Positions 1 through 11,740 of a DNA stretch of 32,995 bases are shown here, piece by piece. The position numbers and the translations under genes are program-made. Each line of letters begins with the position of its first letter. Positions within the stretch are counted from its first letter, which is position 1. The stretch spans positions 1 through 32,995 of the forward strand of contig MPUH01000825.1 in NCBI GenBank assembly GCA_001970955.1. Direction: 5' to 3'. Below the pieces are notes generated by a model. It worked only from the letters and a program-made list of their open reading frames with translations, was not told the origin of the DNA and did not search any database. This DNA is from Stentor coeruleus. Its lineage: Eukaryota; Ciliophora; Heterotrichea; Heterotrichida; Stentoridae.

Positions 1-896
1 ATATAGTATTAAAAAAATTAAAATATTTTTAAGTTAACTAACCTAGCAAATTGATAAACTTTAGTCAAAATAAAGGAATTATGTTAGAGAAATAGATTGT
101 AAGGATTTATACCATAAAGATTGCTTGCTTAATATTGTTTTTGAGAATCGATATTAAATCACTGGAAAAAAATTATTAGTTAAAGGATACAATTAAGAGC
201 AATTAGTCGAGTAAAAAATATAATTTTTAGTTTCTGATGAAAGTTGAGTTGCAAACTGAAGGCGGCTAAAATAGTAGAGTATTTATCTTTTAAATAATGT
301 AAGATTATGTCTGATTAAAATCCATATAATATTTTCGCTTTTCTATATTATTTTTCAATAAATATGTTGCCTGTATCGTGCAAGCGAAAAGAAGTCATGC
401 TATAGTAGTTATAAAATTGATAAGAATATAAATTATGATTCTACTTGAAATTCTATTGCAGCTTATAAACTTATGAGGAATACTTTAAAGGTAAGCATTT
501 TATATAGTTGTCCTTATTAGTGTATTGATTATTAAGATGAGAACTTACTATGAATGTGAGAAGGCTTAATCGTTTTAGGGTTTTCATTTATATCTTTATA
601 ATACACTATAAAAAAGCTTTAATATCCCAATAAGTTAATTCATAAATCACTATCTTATTTTTCATCCTAAAATCATCTCTCATTTTTTTTTAGCCCCTAA
701 ATACTCTAAAATTATCAAAAGCTTATTCATATAAAATCCCACTATCTGATTTCTCATCCCAAATATTTCAAAATATATACATTTAATCATTCCATCCTAA
801 AATCCATATAATAATTACTAATATCTTATTAAAAACATCATAAAACAGTCTTTAAAAAAAATAAAAGCTTAAAAATTAAAGGATTGTAATATAATA
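1..896. other. Gene-free 5' flank of the giant coiled-coil gene
   Basis: I see no supportable gene here. Both strands are broken by frequent stops and no family motif is legible in short frames. About 600-896 is strikingly C-rich and G-poor on the plus strand: the 60 bases at 661-720 hold 14 C and 1 G. This matches the 5' flank of the ACT gene and probably covers the promoter of the gene starting at 897. A 17-base GT...AG segment at 491-507 resembles a ciliate mini-intron, but no convincing exons flank it. Confidence 0.6.
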
Positions 897-3800
897 ATGG
901 AAGGGTCAAGCATCTTGTCTATGCTAGAAGACGTTTTTTCAGGACGGCCTGGGAACGTTGCAACTCAATTTGACCTAATGAGAAAGTTGCATATAGCTCT
1001 ACAAAAAGCTGATTCCGCATCTTTAAGAGCAGCACAGATTTTAATAACAAGGGCAAAAAACTCAGGTAAAATTAAAAGTGATGATTTTTTAAGTTTTTCA
1101 AATTACATTGGAGGATTTGTATCTGGGAAAGTTCCCCCAATACCAAAAGTTAATCATTTAGTATTCACTGCAAACCCTTTAGTCCAAAAGACTGCGTTGT
1201 TCTTTCATTGCATGCAGAAATTGTATAGTAAGAAGTTAATTTTAAAGGCGACAACGTTTTCAGATTTGAAATCTCATAAATACAAAACAGATATTGATGA
1301 TGTTAAATTAAAAAGCCAGCTTGAAATTAAAAGGCTTAATTGTGTTAGAATGATAGACCAACTCAAATGCGCTTTAGGTATCAATATGGAAAAAACTTTA
1401 TGTATATGGAACACAAAGACTATAAAGCCTATAAATCATTCTAATGATATATCTTTTCGATATAAACATCGTACACTTAGTGAATTCAATAAATCCCAAA
1501 AAATGAACAAAGCTGCAAAGAGAATAATCCATACATGCAAAGTTACTTATGAACAATTAGCTTTATGGAGATGGAAAATTAATATAAAAGAGCTTAATAA
1601 TTACTATGAAAAAATTACTAAGGGTGCTTTTTGTTGTGAAGATTTTTTTCAGAGAAATTCAAGTAAAAAAGCGTTGAAACTTTGGACTTGTGTTAAACAA
1701 CCCCCATGGATTGATAAAAAACATGTACTTGAAAATGTTTTGTCTAAAGCGAGACTTAGATATTTTTATGATAAAAAACTTAAGTTCCAAGCGGTTAAAT
1801 GCTGTATGGTCCAAGTGCCTATTATTGAAGAATATGAAGAAGAAGAACATCATGTTAAAACTATAAGGAAAACTCAATTGAAACCTAAAAACTCAGGGTT
1901 CACTTTTGTTAACGACTTCACAGATATATTTTTCACTGAAAAAACTACATCGAAAAACCCATCTCATTTCATAAACAAAAAACCTAACATTCTTAGAAGT
2001 TCAAATAAAACCATAATAAGAGAAGCTCGCCAAAAACTAGAAATACTTATTTCACAGATGCTTCAAATTTCAATAAAAAAAAAAAACCTTCCAACTCTAT
2101 CTTTAAATCTATGGAAAAACTCAGCCCTTCTTCAATTGGAACATAAAAAAACCCTTATGTCAAAATTTTTAAGCATTTATCAAATAGGGTTATTCTTCAA
2201 AAACAATTTAAAAATATCATTTACCGTATGGGCAAAGAAAAAAACTCTATTCCATGTTTTAGAATTAAAAAAAGTTATTAAAGATAAAGAATTACAAGTT
2301 GAAGATATTAAAGAAGTTTATATAGAAAATTTGAATAAACAAGATAAAAATTTAGAGGAATTACAGATGATGTATGAAGAGATAATTAGAAATAAGGATA
2401 ATGTATTAGATGATTATAGAAAAAATAAGGAAATTGAAGTGAGAGAAAAGGAAGAGTTATTGGGGATAATTAAGGAGGAATATGAAAAAGCACTTGAAGA
2501 GAAGGTTATGGAAATTGAGATGGTTAGGAAGGGGTATGAAAGTGTGGTTGATGGGAAAAATTATGAGAATGAAAAAGAAAAAAATGTGTATGAAAACAAG
2601 CTAATACAAGCGGATTATAAATTGGGAACACTTACTGCTGAACATAAAAAAATATTACTTAGGAATGCTCTAAGGGTTAGTCGCTATTCTCTTGCAGGGC
2701 TATTCAAACATTGGAATTTTGTCGTGAAAACAACAGCCAAAGATGAGAAATACACACAAATTATCAGAGAAAAAGACTTGGATATAGAAAAAAAATCTAT
2801 TGAATCTCAAGAAATCAAACTCGACTTAGAAAGCACTAAAAACGACATGGTATTTACCAAAGAGTCACTAAAACTATCTGAGCTCGAAAAGGAATCAGCA
2901 AGAAAAATCACTCATAAAGCTTTGGAAGAAAAGGAAAATGCAGCAATAATCGCAGAATACGCTAAAAACGAAGCTGAAAACGCCAAAAAAACAGCAGAAG
3001 CAGCTAGATTTCATGCAGAAACACTAATAATCGAGTATCAAAAAGCTGTATTAGATATAAAAATATATAAACAAGATGCTGAAATCTCAAAAGCTCAAGT
3101 AATAAAAGCTCAAGAAGATGCTGAAAAAGCTAGAGAAGAAGCTGATAATACTAGAAACGAACTAGAAAAAACTATTGAAAATTCGCTTAAGGACAGAATT
3201 GACTTAGCTTTTGCTAGACAAGAGACTGAAAAAACTCTAGAAAACCTGGAAAAAGCTTTGGATGATATAAAAAGTTATAAAGATAATCAAGAAATTGCTT
3301 ATAAATCTATTCAAAAATATGAAAATGAATTAGAAAATGAAAGAAAATACAACAAAGAACTAGAGGAGAAAATAAAGGATTATGAAATTTATAAGAAAAA
3401 AACTGAGGATTCTATGATTGATATTGAAAAAGAGAAAGAATTAATCGCTAAGGCTAAGGATGATGCTGATAAAATTTTTATGGAAGCGAAAAAAGAAAGG
3501 ATTAAAGCTGAAGAAGCGAGAGAAGAAAGGATTAAGGCTGAAGAAACTAAGTGTATAGAAGATATTTTAAAAGCTAAAGAAAAATGTTGGGAAGATATTG
3601 AGAGGGCTAAAAAAGAAGTTGAAAGAGATAAAGAAAAAGTTAAAAATGATAAGGAAAATGCTGAAAAGGTTATGAGTGAGGCTAAAAAAATTAGAGAAGA
3701 GGCTGATAAAGATAAAGAAAACGCTAAAAAGAATATGGAAGAGGCTAAGATGGTTAAGAATGAAGCTGAAAAAGCTATAGAAGAAGCTGAAAAGGTTAAG

Positions 3801-6800
3801 GAGAAGGGCAAAATTGCTGAAGAAGAGGCTAAGGTAGCTAAGGAAGAGACAAATTTGGCTAAAGTTGAAGTTTATAATGCTCAAAAAGATATAAAAAGTA
3901 TTAGAGATGAAGTTGTTTATACAAAAGAGCTACTTCGAACAACAGAAGATTTAGTTTCTGAAGTATGCAAAGAAAATGATAAATTAAAAAAAGAAATAGA
4001 AAATGCAAAATGTGAAGTACAAAAAGCTAAAGATGAAGTTAATGAAGTATTTAAAGAATTAGAGAAAGCTAAAGAAGAGGTTGATAAAGCATACAAAGAA
4101 TTAGAAAATGTTAAAGATGAAGCTAAAGAAGAAGTTAATAAAATATACAAAGAAGTAGAAAAGGCTAAAGAAGAAACTAATGAGGCAATTAAAGAAGCGG
4201 AAAAAGCTAAAGAAGAAGTTGATAAAGCATACAAAGAAGCACAAAAACTTAAAAAAGAAGCTATTTTTACTAAAGAACTATTAGAAAAATCTAAAATCGA
4301 CACGGAAGAAGCTCGAAAAAGCGCAGATTATTTTAAAATAGAAGTTCAAAAAGCTAAAGAATCAGCTGAAAAAGCCTTAAAAGAATTAGAGGATGCAAAA
4401 ATACAAATCGAAGACGCCAAAAACGAAGCCCAAAATGCGAAAAATGCATCCGAAAGCTATAAAATTGAAGCCTTTCACGCACAGGAACTAGCCCAAAAAG
4501 CCCAAATCAATACTGATGAAGTGACAAAAGAACTTCAAAACATGAAAATTGACACAGAAAAAACTAAAAAGCATCTCGAAAACACTTGCGAAAATCTAGA
4601 CGAAGCTAAAAACCATGTTAAAATTGCTAAAAAAGATCTTAAAAAAAACAATAAAGATTTACTTAACACACAAGAACTCTTAAAAACCACCGAAAATGAA
4701 TTAGAAAAATTAAAAAAGGAAGTTGAAATACTTAATATACAACTGAAAAATACTAAGGTAGAAATTATAAAATTAGAAGATGATTTACAGAAGGCATATA
4801 AAGATAATAATGAAAAGAAAAATGAAATTGAAAATACTTTAATAGAAGTTAAAAGGGCACAAGAACAGACTGAAATTGCTAAAAAAGAAACTGATAAAAT
4901 GAGGATAGAAATTGGAATTGCTAAGGAGGAGTTAGAGAGAAATATTAAAGAATCTGATAAAGTAAGAATTGAAGCACAGAATGCGAAAGATGAAGCTGAT
5001 GAAATTAGAAAAGAAGTTTTAGAAGCTAAAGAACAAGCTGAAAAAGCAAAAAATGAAACTGAAAAGTTTAGAGTTGAAGTTCAAAGGGTTAGAGACGAAG
5101 CTGAAAAAGCTAAAAGTGAAGCTGAAATGGCAAGAATCGAAGCTGAAGATGCAAAAAATAACACTGAAACTGCTAAATATGAAGCTGAAAAGGCTGTAAA
5201 TGAATCTCGTCAGGCTAAAAAAGAAGCATCAAAAGCTTTTAATGAAACTAAAAAAGCTAAAAATGATGCTGAAAAAGCTAGAATCGAAGCTCAGAATGCA
5301 AAAACCAAAGCTGAGCAAGTTGATATCCAACTTCAAAATACTATAGAACTCGTTAAAAAAGCTCAAATCGAAGCAACTGAAGCTCAAAAAGCAGTAGAAA
5401 ATTATAAAGAAGAACTACAACTATCAAAAGAATCTGTGCTAAATGCTAAAGAAACTTCAGAAAATGCTCTAAAAAAAGTGGAGTTTACAGAAAAACTCTT
5501 AGAAAAAGCTAAAAATGATGTTTTAGAAACTCAAAAAATAGCTGATAATTTAAAAGAAGATCTTGAAAAAACTAAAAAAGATGCAGAAAACGCTTTAAAA
5601 AATGCTGAACAAACAGAAATCCTCATGATAAAAGCACAAAAAGATGCTCTAGAGGCTAAAGAAAATGCATTACACATAGAAGAGTTGCTAAAAAATACAA
5701 AAACAGAAGCTGAAAATAACAAAATTCTAGCAGAAAACGCTAAAACCGATGCAGAAAATGCTAAAAACGAGCTCGCAACAATCTTAATCGCCATAGAAAG
5801 TTCAAACAAAATCCTTGAAGAAGCTCAAAAATCCATTCCAAATTTTCAAGCCAATAAGCAAACATCTGAAACCCTTTTATCCGACCTAAATTTCTTCAAA
5901 GAAACCATATCAAAACTATCCCTCCACATCGAAACCAAAACAAAAGATTTTTTTTCCATCAAAGAAGAGCTCGAAAAATCCAAAGAAGACTATGAAAAAT
6001 TAAAAACTCTCTACGAATCTAACATAAAAGACTTACAAGAAGCTAAACAAGAAGTTCTAAACGAAAAAGAATCCACATCAAAAATGCTAGAATACATAGA
6101 ATTAGCTAAATCCATAACCCAAGCAACTCATAACGCATACGAAAATGCAAAACTTGATGCAAATATTGCAAAAGATCAAGCCGACAAAGAAAAAGCTGAA
6201 GCATACAAAGCTAAAACTGAAGCTGAAAAAGCACGTAGCGATGCTGAAAAAGCTCAAAAACAAGCAGAAAAAGCTAAAAACGAAGCGGCAAAAGCAAAAG
6301 AGTCAGCAGAAAAGTCGAAAACTGAAGCACTTCAAGCTAAAGAAGAAAGTGAAAAACTCAAAATCAAAGCTGAAAAAGCTAAACAAGTCGCTGATTCTGC
6401 TAAAAAAGAAGCTTTACAAGCTAGAATTGATGCTTTAAATGCAAATATTGTTGAAGGAAAAGCTAATCAAGAAGTTGAAGAAGCTAGGAAAATAGTGGCA
6501 ATTGCAAAAGAATCTGAAGAAATGGCTAGAAATGAAGCTGAACAAGCTAAAGAACAGTCAATAAAATATAGAGATGAAGCTTTTAAAAATAAGCAAGACG
6601 CTGATAGAGCTCAGAAAATTGCTGAGGATTATAGGATTGAAATTGAAGAAGCTAAAAGGGTTGCTGAAATGGCAAGAATTGATGCAGAAAATGCTAAGGA
6701 ACTAAAAGATTTGTATATGGCTGAAGCTGAGAAAGCTATAGCTGAAGTAGAAAAAGCTAGAGGTGAAGCTTTACAAGTGTCATTAGAAAGTTTGGCTGCA

Positions 6801-9800
6801 CAAGAAAAAGCAGCTAAAGCTTGTGGGGATATTGAAGAAGCTAAAGCTGTAGCCAAAAAGATCCAAGATGCTTATGAAAAAGCAAGAACTGATGCTAATA
6901 AAGCTATTGACTCAGCTAAAAAAGATAAAACTGAAGCTAGATTTGCTTTACAAGAAGCGGATAAAGCGAGAAAAGAAGCGGAAAAAGCTTTGAAGCAGGC
7001 GGAATGGGCTAATAAAGATGCTGAAGCTGCAAAGAAAAACGCAGATAAAGCTAAAACTGAAGCTTTGGAAGCTAAAAGAGAAGCTCAAAAAGCTAGAGAA
7101 GAAGCTGAAAGGGCAAAAATCGAAGCAGACCGAGTGAAAAAAGAAACTCAAGACGCAAGAAATGAGATAATTCAAAGTAGAATGAAAGCGGCAAATGCAG
7201 CTGGAGCAAGTGAAGAAGCAAAGTCCGCGACAAAAAAAGCTATGGACGCGCTAGAAAAAGCAAGGGCCGAAGCTGAAAACGCTAAAAAACTAGCAAACAA
7301 AGTCAAAACTGAAGCTAAAAAAGACATAGAAAAATGGCAAAAAGATGCTGAATCCCTATTAAAACAGTTAGAAAAAGCTAAAAACGATCAAGACGACCTC
7401 AAAAAAGCTTTAGAATCATGCAAAAAAGAAACCGAAGAAGCTAAAAACGACAGTTTACAAGCTAAACTCGACACAATCGACGCAAAAAACGAAGCATCAC
7501 TCTATTCCCGCGAATCCGAAGAATCCAAAAAGCTATTACAACAAGCACAAAAATCCCTCGACAAATATAAAATCGACCAAGATAAAGCTTTAGCCCAAAG
7601 CAAAATTCTCCGAACCGAAACTCGAGGTTTACGAAAAGATCTTGAAAGGTATATAAAAGAATATGAAAAAGCACAAAAAGACTCAGAACAAAAATCAAAA
7701 GATATAGAAAAACTCAAATCAGATATAGGGAAACTTAAAGAAGACTATAACAAAAAATCTCTTGAGCTTGAAAAAGTAAAAAATGATTTCCAAGATACTA
7801 AAGATGAATTAGTAAAATCAAGATTAGAATTTTTAAATACTTATAATACAAAAACTCCTGAAATAGTAAAACATGCTAAAAAACAGATCAAATTAGCATT
7901 AAATTCTTTAGTACAATCAAAATTAGATATTGATAAAAATAAAGAGCAAACAGGTCAAGAAAGATCTGATATGAAAAAAAATATAGAAAGGGCACAAAAA
8001 GATATAGAGATTATGACTAAAGAGGGAAATAGGATGAGAAATGAAATTGAGGATATGAAGAATGCTTTGGTTTTAACACAAAAAGAACTTGATGATGCTA
8101 GGGAAGAAGCGATACAAGCGAAAATTGATGCTATGAATGCTAATAAGGATGTTGCGAAAGTTGTTGAAGATCTTGAGGAAGCTAAGAAAATAGGGAAAAA
8201 AGCACAGAATGCTTATGATAAAGCTAAGGCTGATATAGAAAAATTTCAGGAACAAGGGAAAAAGTATAAGGATGATATAAGATGTGCTAAGAGAGAAGCT
8301 GAAAAAGCTATGAAGGATTGTGAAAAGGCACAGAAAGAACAGGAAAAAGGACAGAGAGATTTAGAAAATGCTTTAAGGGATGTAGAAAGGCTTAAAAATG
8401 ACCTTGTTGGGGCTAAAGATGATATTGCTAGGCTGCAGGGGTCTTTGGATAAAGCTATAATTGAAGCAGAAGAAGCGAAAAAAGAAGCTTTTCAGAACAA
8501 AATCGAAGCCAAAAACGCAACTGAAGCAGTAAATCAGTTAAGTAAAATCATAGGAAATAATGATTTTACTAACAAATCTACTATAGACGTTCTAGAAAAC
8601 ATTGAAAATACAAGTAAAACCCTTCAAGGAATAGAAAATATGTCAGAAATCAACGGAAATGATAGTTTTTATTTAAATAAACTTGAAAATGCTAATCAAG
8701 AGGTAGAGTATTTTAGGAATAAAGCTGAAGAGGCTAATGAAGCTGCTGAAAATGCTAAAAAAGNTATTGAAAATACAAGTAAAACCCTTCAAGGAATAGA
8801 AAATATGTCAGAAATCAACGGGAATGATAGTTTTTATTTAAATAAACTTGAAAATGCTAATCAGGAGGTAGAGTATTTTAGGAATAAAGCTGAAGAGGCT
8901 AATGAAGCTGCTGAAAATGCTAAAAAAGACGCGATTGAAGCCTTTGAAGAGGTACAGAAAGCGAAAAATNGACGCGATTGAAGCCTTTGAAGAGGTACAG
9001 AAAGCGAAAAATGAAGTTTTTATTGTCCAGAAAAATTTGATAAAAGCTATACAAGAAGTAGAAGATGCTAAAAAAGATACGATAATAGCCCAAGGGGAAT
9101 GCGAAAAGTATAAAGATCAAGCAAATTGTGCACTTGAACTCAGTCAAAAAGCTAAACTTGACTGGCAATTAGCTAAAAGAGATGCTGATTACCACAAAAA
9201 AACCGCTGAAAAAGCTTTAAAGCATAAAAACAAAGCACAGGAAGAACAAGAAAAAGCCCAGGACGAGGCTGAAAAAGCTAAAAAAGATGCAGAAAATGCT
9301 AGAAACGAACTTTTACAGTGTAAAATTGATTTTATTGAAGGAAAAATGCAATCAGATCCTGAATCTGCAGCTAAAATTGGTAAAATTTTAGAAGATCTTG
9401 AACTGGCTAAAGGGGAATATGAAGCATTTAAACTCCAGGCATACAAAATTAAAGAAGATTATATAAAAGATTTAGAAAAAGCTATAAAAAATTCAGGGGA
9501 TATCGAAAAAGAGCTTGAAGAATGTAGGATTACTATAGAAATTCTCAATAAAAATTGTGAAGAAGCAAAAGAAGAAACCACCCGAGTTAATTTAGAAGCA
9601 GAAAATTCTCATAAAGAGCTAAACAATATGATTGGAAACCTTGAAAGCCTTAAAAGGACGTTAAAATACACTGAGGAAGAAAAAGAAAAAGCCCAAAATG
9701 AAGCTAAAGATGCAAAGGAGCAAAGCCTACTCAACAAAAACAAAGCTAAAAACTACAGAAAAAACATGGAAATAGCTGAAAGGGAAAGGCAAAAAACTCA

Positions 9801-10458
9801 AAAAGATCTTGAAAAAGCTAATTCTGAGATTAAAATCCACAAAGAAGCATATGAAAAAGCTATAAACCAAACTCAAGAGGTTCAAAAACACTTAGAATAC
9901 TATAAAACCATATCAAAACTCATAACAGAAAGCCAAGACCAAAGCTTGCAAACAGAAAAGCCATTAAATTTCTCTATAAAACCCCAAGAAACCATCGAAA
10001 TCCTTATCCAAAACCCTGATGATGAGCTAGGTTTATACAAAAGAAAACTTGAAACAACTAAAAAAAACCTAGAAAAAGCGCAAAGAGACCTTGTGAATAC
10101 TAGAAAAGATGAAATACAAGCTTTAAGTGATGCAGTAAAAGCTGGAGAAGAGCTTGAAAAAGTGGCTGAAGAACTAGAAATTGCTAAAAAAGAACTGAGA
10201 ATTGTTAAAAGGGAGACTCAAGAAGCGAGAATTGAAGCTAGAAATGCTAGAAAAGAAACACAGAAAAATAGAAGTGAAGATACTAGTAGGAATGCTTTGA
10301 AGGATGATAAAATTTATGATAAAAATGAAGGAAATTGTGAGGTGGACAGAGAAAAAATTCATTTGGAGGTAGAAAATAGTAGAAAAGGATTAGAATGTGC
10401 AATGAAAAATAAGGATAAGGATGATAGGATGTGTATAGAAAATGATGATATGGTATAG
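897..10458 (+). CDS. Giant Ala/Lys/Glu-rich coiled-coil protein, about 3,117 aa, frame broken by an assembly junction
   Basis: This is probably a filamentous cytoskeletal or cortical structural protein; the precise role is unknown. ATG at 897 opens a frame that runs to 8969, where an N and a 42-bp duplicate shift it. Skipping 8970-9012 restores one frame to TAG at 10458 (3,172 aa, or 3,117 aa if the in-frame 165-nt duplicate at 8764-8928 is also removed). Residues 1-620 are mixed helical with scattered hydrophobic-Trp motifs (W171, W224, W226, W263, W406, W445, W606). From about residue 650 to near the end it is almost pure heptad coiled coil with units of the type AEKAKxE. Between residues 1776 and 2146 there are 53 heptads without a register break, most with Ala at both a and d. 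A longer super-repeat centred on EALQARIDALN recurs at roughly 95-133 residues. There is no signal peptide, membrane segment or catalytic motif. Coding strand skew alternates along the gene. Distant resemblance to rootlet-type or Sfi1-like proteins is only suggestive. Confidence 0.9.
8601..8928. repeat. 163-bp near-identical direct duplication across N at 8764 (contig overlap)
   Basis: Copy 1 is 8601-8763 and copy 2 is 8766-8928, separated by an N and one base. I see only two substitutions between them. The offset is 165 nt, so the giant reading frame survives and appears to gain 55 residues. The match of copy 1 up to the N, with copy 2 then running on into unique sequence, indicates unmerged contig ends and not a biological repeat. 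Confidence 0.85.
8928..9012. repeat. 42-bp direct duplication across N at 8970 (contig overlap, frame-breaking)
   Basis: 8928-8969 is repeated exactly at 8971-9012. The 43-nt offset shifts the frame and ends the first open frame at 8981, while the second frame continues to 10458 with the same heptad composition. Removing one copy plus the N rejoins them in frame. Confidence 0.9.
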
Positions 10459-11740
10459 AATTAAACTTATTGGGAGAGAAATTGTGGAAGTTAAAAGGGA
10501 AATGATTAGTAATGATAAGGTACTTATTTAAAAAATTAACTCTTTATTTTCATTAATAAATTATACAAGTTTGTGTTATTATACCACACAACATGCTTTG
10601 ATATTATAAAATGGAAATTCTTAGAATTTTCTCCATAATATCCATGAAGAATTGGCTGTTTTTTTAATAGATCTTATATGGCCATCAAAATGAATAATCT
10701 TCAGATATTGGATTCTATAACAAATTTTGATAATTAGCTTTGTATTAGAATTCTCACTGACTAGTAGTGTGCTTCATTATATATTTAATTCTGTATTTAA
10801 ATAATCTCAGTTATTTGGCTTAACTTTATTTTTTCCATGTTAATTTTAGTTTTTTCTATATACATTTTGAATGTTTTTATTTCTTTTCAAGAATTTTCAT
10901 CAGATCAGGATTCATAGATTGTGAATCTTTGGATATATATTGGCTTTTAGAACGTTAATTTTTAGTCAAAACAGTTTATTCTGCTAAAGGTTGTATAAAA
11001 TTTGAAGTCTTTTTTTTTAAAGTTAAATTTTGAGCCACCAATTTTTAGTTCTTCCTAGTGCCACATTTAAAGGTTTTGGGGAAATTTTTATTAAATTACA
11101 CATTGAAATTACAATTAAAAAATTCAATTTTTATGATTTCATCAGTTTTTCACTTTCGTTTATGTCTTATTGAATTTATAATAATTATAAGATCAAATCT
11201 TTTTAATAACTGTACATTCTTAGTTGCAGGGCCTGTAACGATTTTTATATTTTTCAAATCCAAATTTTTTTTTACGACTAAATTTTCTCAAATACAATTT
11301 GAATTGCCTTTGTTGTTTTACTCATTTATTCAATAGTCAGGAAGTAGTTTTTTTTGCTAGACTTTATTCAAGTCTTGATAAAAAAAATTATCGTTATTTT
11401 TGACTATTTAAATATCAAAGTATAATTTTCTGCATTTAGCAAATATGTATTCTAATTAATTATCAAATCTTCCGGTATTATTTTCATAGTAATTTACCTA
11501 TTATTTGCTACAATAAAATCTAGTTCAGCTTATATTACATAGTTTTCAAACTAACTTTTCGAATATTTTATCAAATCATTCTATAAACACCTCTTAAAAC
11601 CTTCTTCCAACAAAATCACATTTTTTTATCATAAAAATACCCAATAACCTCAATCCAGGCCTAAAATTTCTATCAGTCACCCTAAAAAAAACTTCATTTT
11701 TTCTTATAAGCATACCCTAACGATTTCATATAATTTAAAA
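10459..11740. other. 1.3-kb gene-free interval
   Basis: The first part (to about 10530) is G-rich 3' flank of the giant gene. The middle is T-rich with dense stops. A 92-codon plus-strand frame at 11058-11336 is Phe/Ile/Leu low-complexity and unconvincing. On the minus strand around 10880-11040 short frames read a little like a degraded protein end, but they are interrupted and I could not assign a family. From about 11570 the plus strand becomes C-rich and almost G-free (11581-11640 has 15 C and no G), the pattern seen upstream of the giant gene, so this part probably holds the promoter of the gene at 11741. Confidence 0.5.

Noticed and set aside
491-507. A 17-nt GT...AG segment resembling a heterotrich mini-intron
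   Set aside because: The sequence before it contains a stop in the relevant frame and nothing recognisable follows, so no gene model supports it.
8601-8928. A real 55-residue tandem repeat in the giant protein
   Set aside because: The duplicate is centred on an N and nearly identical at DNA level, unlike the diverged natural repeats around it; every other N has the same pattern.
1659-10362. Many open frames of 60-140 codons on the minus strand and in other plus frames inside the giant gene
   Set aside because: They are Ser/Phe/Leu-rich antisense or Lys-rich shifted images of the repetitive coding sequence and have no motif of their own.
10860-11040. A possible decayed gene end on the minus strand (a short frame ending in NPDLMKILEKK)
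   Set aside because: Too short, with interrupted frames upstream, and no family could be recognised, unlike the PLAC8 remnant.
11058-11336. A 92-codon plus-strand frame
   Set aside because: Phe/Ile/Leu low-complexity in T-rich DNA, no motif, no compositional sign of coding.
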